Source: JALOAT01 sp050179875 (GTDB lineage Bacteria; Pseudomonadota; Gammaproteobacteria; Thiohalomonadales; Thiohalomonadaceae). From it: a stretch of 6,912 bases of DNA. Shown here in pieces: positions 5,818-6,912 of the stretch. Below the pieces are notes generated by a model. The model did not search any database. It was not told the DNA's origin and saw nothing but the letters and a program-made list of their open reading frames with translations. Position 1 is the first letter of the stretch. Every line of letters begins with the position of its first letter. A program made the position numbers and the translations under genes. Location: contig JBFXES010000161.1 in NCBI GenBank assembly GCA_050179875.1, positions 1 through 6,912 on the forward strand, given 5' to 3'.

Positions 5818-6147
5818 ATGGGCTGGTTTTATTTGGCGGTTGCCATCGTTTCCGAAGTCATAGCCACATCGGCGATGAAGAGCGCCGACGGCTTCACGCG
5901 GGTCGGTCCCACCGCCCTGGTGTTCATCGGCTACATCATTTCTTTCTATTTCTTTTCCCTCAGCCTGCGGACTATCCCTGTCGGTGTCATGTACGCCGTC
6001 TGGTCGGGGGTCGGCATCATGCTGATGTCCCTCATCGGCATCTTCTACTTCCGGCAGGTGATGGACCTCGCCGCGATGGTCGGCATCGCTTTCATCCTGG
6101 TCGGCCTGGGCGTGCTGACCCTCGGCTCCCGGACCATCGTCGAATGA
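5818..6147 (+). CDS. Small multidrug resistance (SMR) exporter, Qac/EmrE subtype
   Basis: This 109-residue inner-membrane protein has four membrane helices (about 2-20, 31-50, 57-76 and 83-104) and should act as an antiparallel dimer exchanging protons for cationic, lipophilic drugs such as quaternary ammonium compounds. Glu13 in the first helix corresponds to the essential EmrE Glu14, and Tyr59 and Trp62 correspond to Tyr60 and Trp63 of EmrE. The sequence IPVGVMYAVWSGVGI (53-67) is typical of the Qac group, not the guanidinium-exporter (Gdx/SugE) group. ATG 5818 is chosen because the usual N-terminus begins there and a G-rich GGGGGTGAGG run precedes it; GTG 5812 would add two residues. The gene lies 19 bp after mqsA, and its stop overlaps the next gene's start as ATGA, so these genes are probably co-transcribed. 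The physiological substrate is unknown. Confidence 0.94.
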   Translation: MGWFYLAVAIVSEVIATSAMKSADGFTRVGPTALVFIGYIISFYFFSLSLRTIPVGVMYAVWSGVGIMLMSLIGIFYFRQVMDLAAMVGIAFILVGLGVLTLGSRTIVE

Positions 6148-6912
6148 CTGATCCGGCCGACACTGCGGACGGGGCGCAGAGCCTGGCCAGCGTCTCCAAT
6201 GCCGCCGTGCCGCTCGAACACCCGGGCGTGCAGGGACAGATCCGCATCGACGAGCTGAACGCGCGGCTTACCGTCTTCAATTTGAGGGCGACCGTCTCCA
6301 CGCTTGGCGACATAAGTCTTTACGACAACCCGGCGGAGGACGCCAACCTCGTCTTCTGCCTGCCCGTGGCCGGATCGCTCGCGATCAGCCTTCCCTCGGC
6401 GGGAACCAGCCTGCTGGCCTCGGGACAGCCGCTTTGGGCTCTGCCGGACGAGAACCGGGCCACGCTGAACGTTCGGCCCGGCCCGCTGAATCTGGTCGGC
6501 CTCGGCATCACCGCACGGATGTTGGAGGAGCACGCCGAGACACTCGGACGCCTGCATCCGCTGCTCCAGCAGGCGCTCTCCCACCATCCCTCGCCGTTCG
6601 TGCTGGCGGCGCGGCGCAACCCGCAGTTGGCCCGGGTTGCGGGCGAACTGGTCCATGCCCCGTTCCAGGGAAGCCTGCGCGCCCTGTACCAGGAGGCCAA
6701 GGCGTTGGAAATGATCGCCCTGAGCCTCGCCGCTCTCGGCCACGCGCCGGAGCGGTCGGTGATCCGCCTGCGCGAGCTCGACCGCCTTCACGAAGCGCGC
6801 GAGCGGCTCCTTGCCGATCTCGCGGCCCCGCCCACGTTGACTGACCTGTGCCTTGCCGTCGGGCTCAACAGGAACAAGCTGCTGCGCGGTTTCCGCGAAC
6901 ACTTCGGCGCGA
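6144..6912 (+). CDS. AraC-family transcriptional regulator, PchR-like HTH (C-terminus outside window)
   Basis: 256 codons are present and the frame runs off the window. Residues 1 to about 200 form a sensing/oligomerisation region without a motif I can assign to a ligand. The C-terminal part has the start of an AraC-type double helix-turn-helix: RLRELDRLHEARERLLADLA (208-227) followed by PPTLTDLCLAVGLNRNKLLRGFREHFG (229-255). The NRNKL..GF.EHFG pattern is typical of the PchR-like branch of AraC regulators. Only the first helix-turn-helix is visible. ATG 6144 overlaps the stop of the SMR exporter by 4 bp (ATGA), so the regulator is translationally coupled to the exporter. That makes local control of the pump, perhaps in response to its substrate, a reasonable inference. 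Confidence 0.9.
   Translation, partial: MTDPADTADGAQSLASVSNAAVPLEHPGVQGQIRIDELNARLTVFNLRATVSTLGDISLYDNPAEDANLVFCLPVAGSLAISLPSAGTSLLASGQPLWALPDENRATLNVRPGPLNLVGLGITARMLEEHAETLGRLHPLLQQALSHHPSPFVLAARRNPQLARVAGELVHAPFQGSLRALYQEAKALEMIALSLAALGHAPERSVIRLRELDRLHEARERLLADLAAPPTLTDLCLAVGLNRNKLLRGFREHFGA

Noticed and set aside
1..6912. CRISPR arrays, tRNA or rRNA genes
   Set aside because: No regularly spaced repeats, cloverleaf-like segments or ribosomal RNA signatures were seen on either strand.

Overview
The base composition is GC-rich throughout. The gene set is a YbaL-type K+/H+ antiporter, a DksA/TraR zinc-finger protein, a multihaem cytochrome of the alternative complex III type, MqsRA, and an SMR exporter. 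Together these suggest a high-GC proteobacterium, most likely a gammaproteobacterium with a respiratory or chemolithotrophic lifestyle. That assignment is inferred from gene content; no taxonomic marker is present.

Left part (1-3562, minus strand): a two-gene ion-transport unit. A complete YbaL/KefB-like CPA2 antiporter (572 aa) comes first, and its stop codon overlaps by 8 bp the start of a P-type II (calcium/cation-pump type) ATPase. The first 617 residues of the ATPase are present and the rest lies beyond the window edge. The overlap suggests translational coupling and a shared role in monovalent or divalent cation homeostasis.

Middle (3563-4222): a 355-bp spacer without a convincing gene separates this unit from a divergent small DksA/TraR-family protein (83 aa). 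That gene has a strong Shine-Dalgarno sequence that can be masked by a hairpin, and it ends in a textbook rho-independent terminator.

Right part (4223-6912, plus strand): this reads as a scar followed by an accessory block. The 5' portion of a membrane-anchored multihaem cytochrome c gene, resembling the ActA-like subunit of alternative complex III, loses homology abruptly after codon 125, at about 4859. The break lies inside a perfect 8-bp-arm inverted repeat. About 210 bp of unplaced sequence follows, containing a second inverted repeat and an apparent C-terminal coding remnant. Next is an MqsR/MqsA toxin-antitoxin locus. The toxin gene is damaged: it has no start codon in the ancestral frame, a 1-nt deletion near codon 16 and a 6-residue internal deletion. 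The antitoxin is intact, with every zinc and DNA-contact residue in place. A cluster of nested palindromes upstream contains a near-match to the known MqsA operator.

Only 19 bp after mqsA comes a Qac-type small multidrug resistance exporter. It overlaps by 4 bp (ATGA) an AraC-family regulator that runs off the window. No terminator is visible between mqsA, the exporter and the regulator, so the MqsA-controlled promoter may now serve the exporter and regulator. This possible rewiring, with a decayed toxin, a retained antitoxin and a captured efflux/regulator pair at the breakpoint of a respiratory gene, is the most interesting feature of the window.
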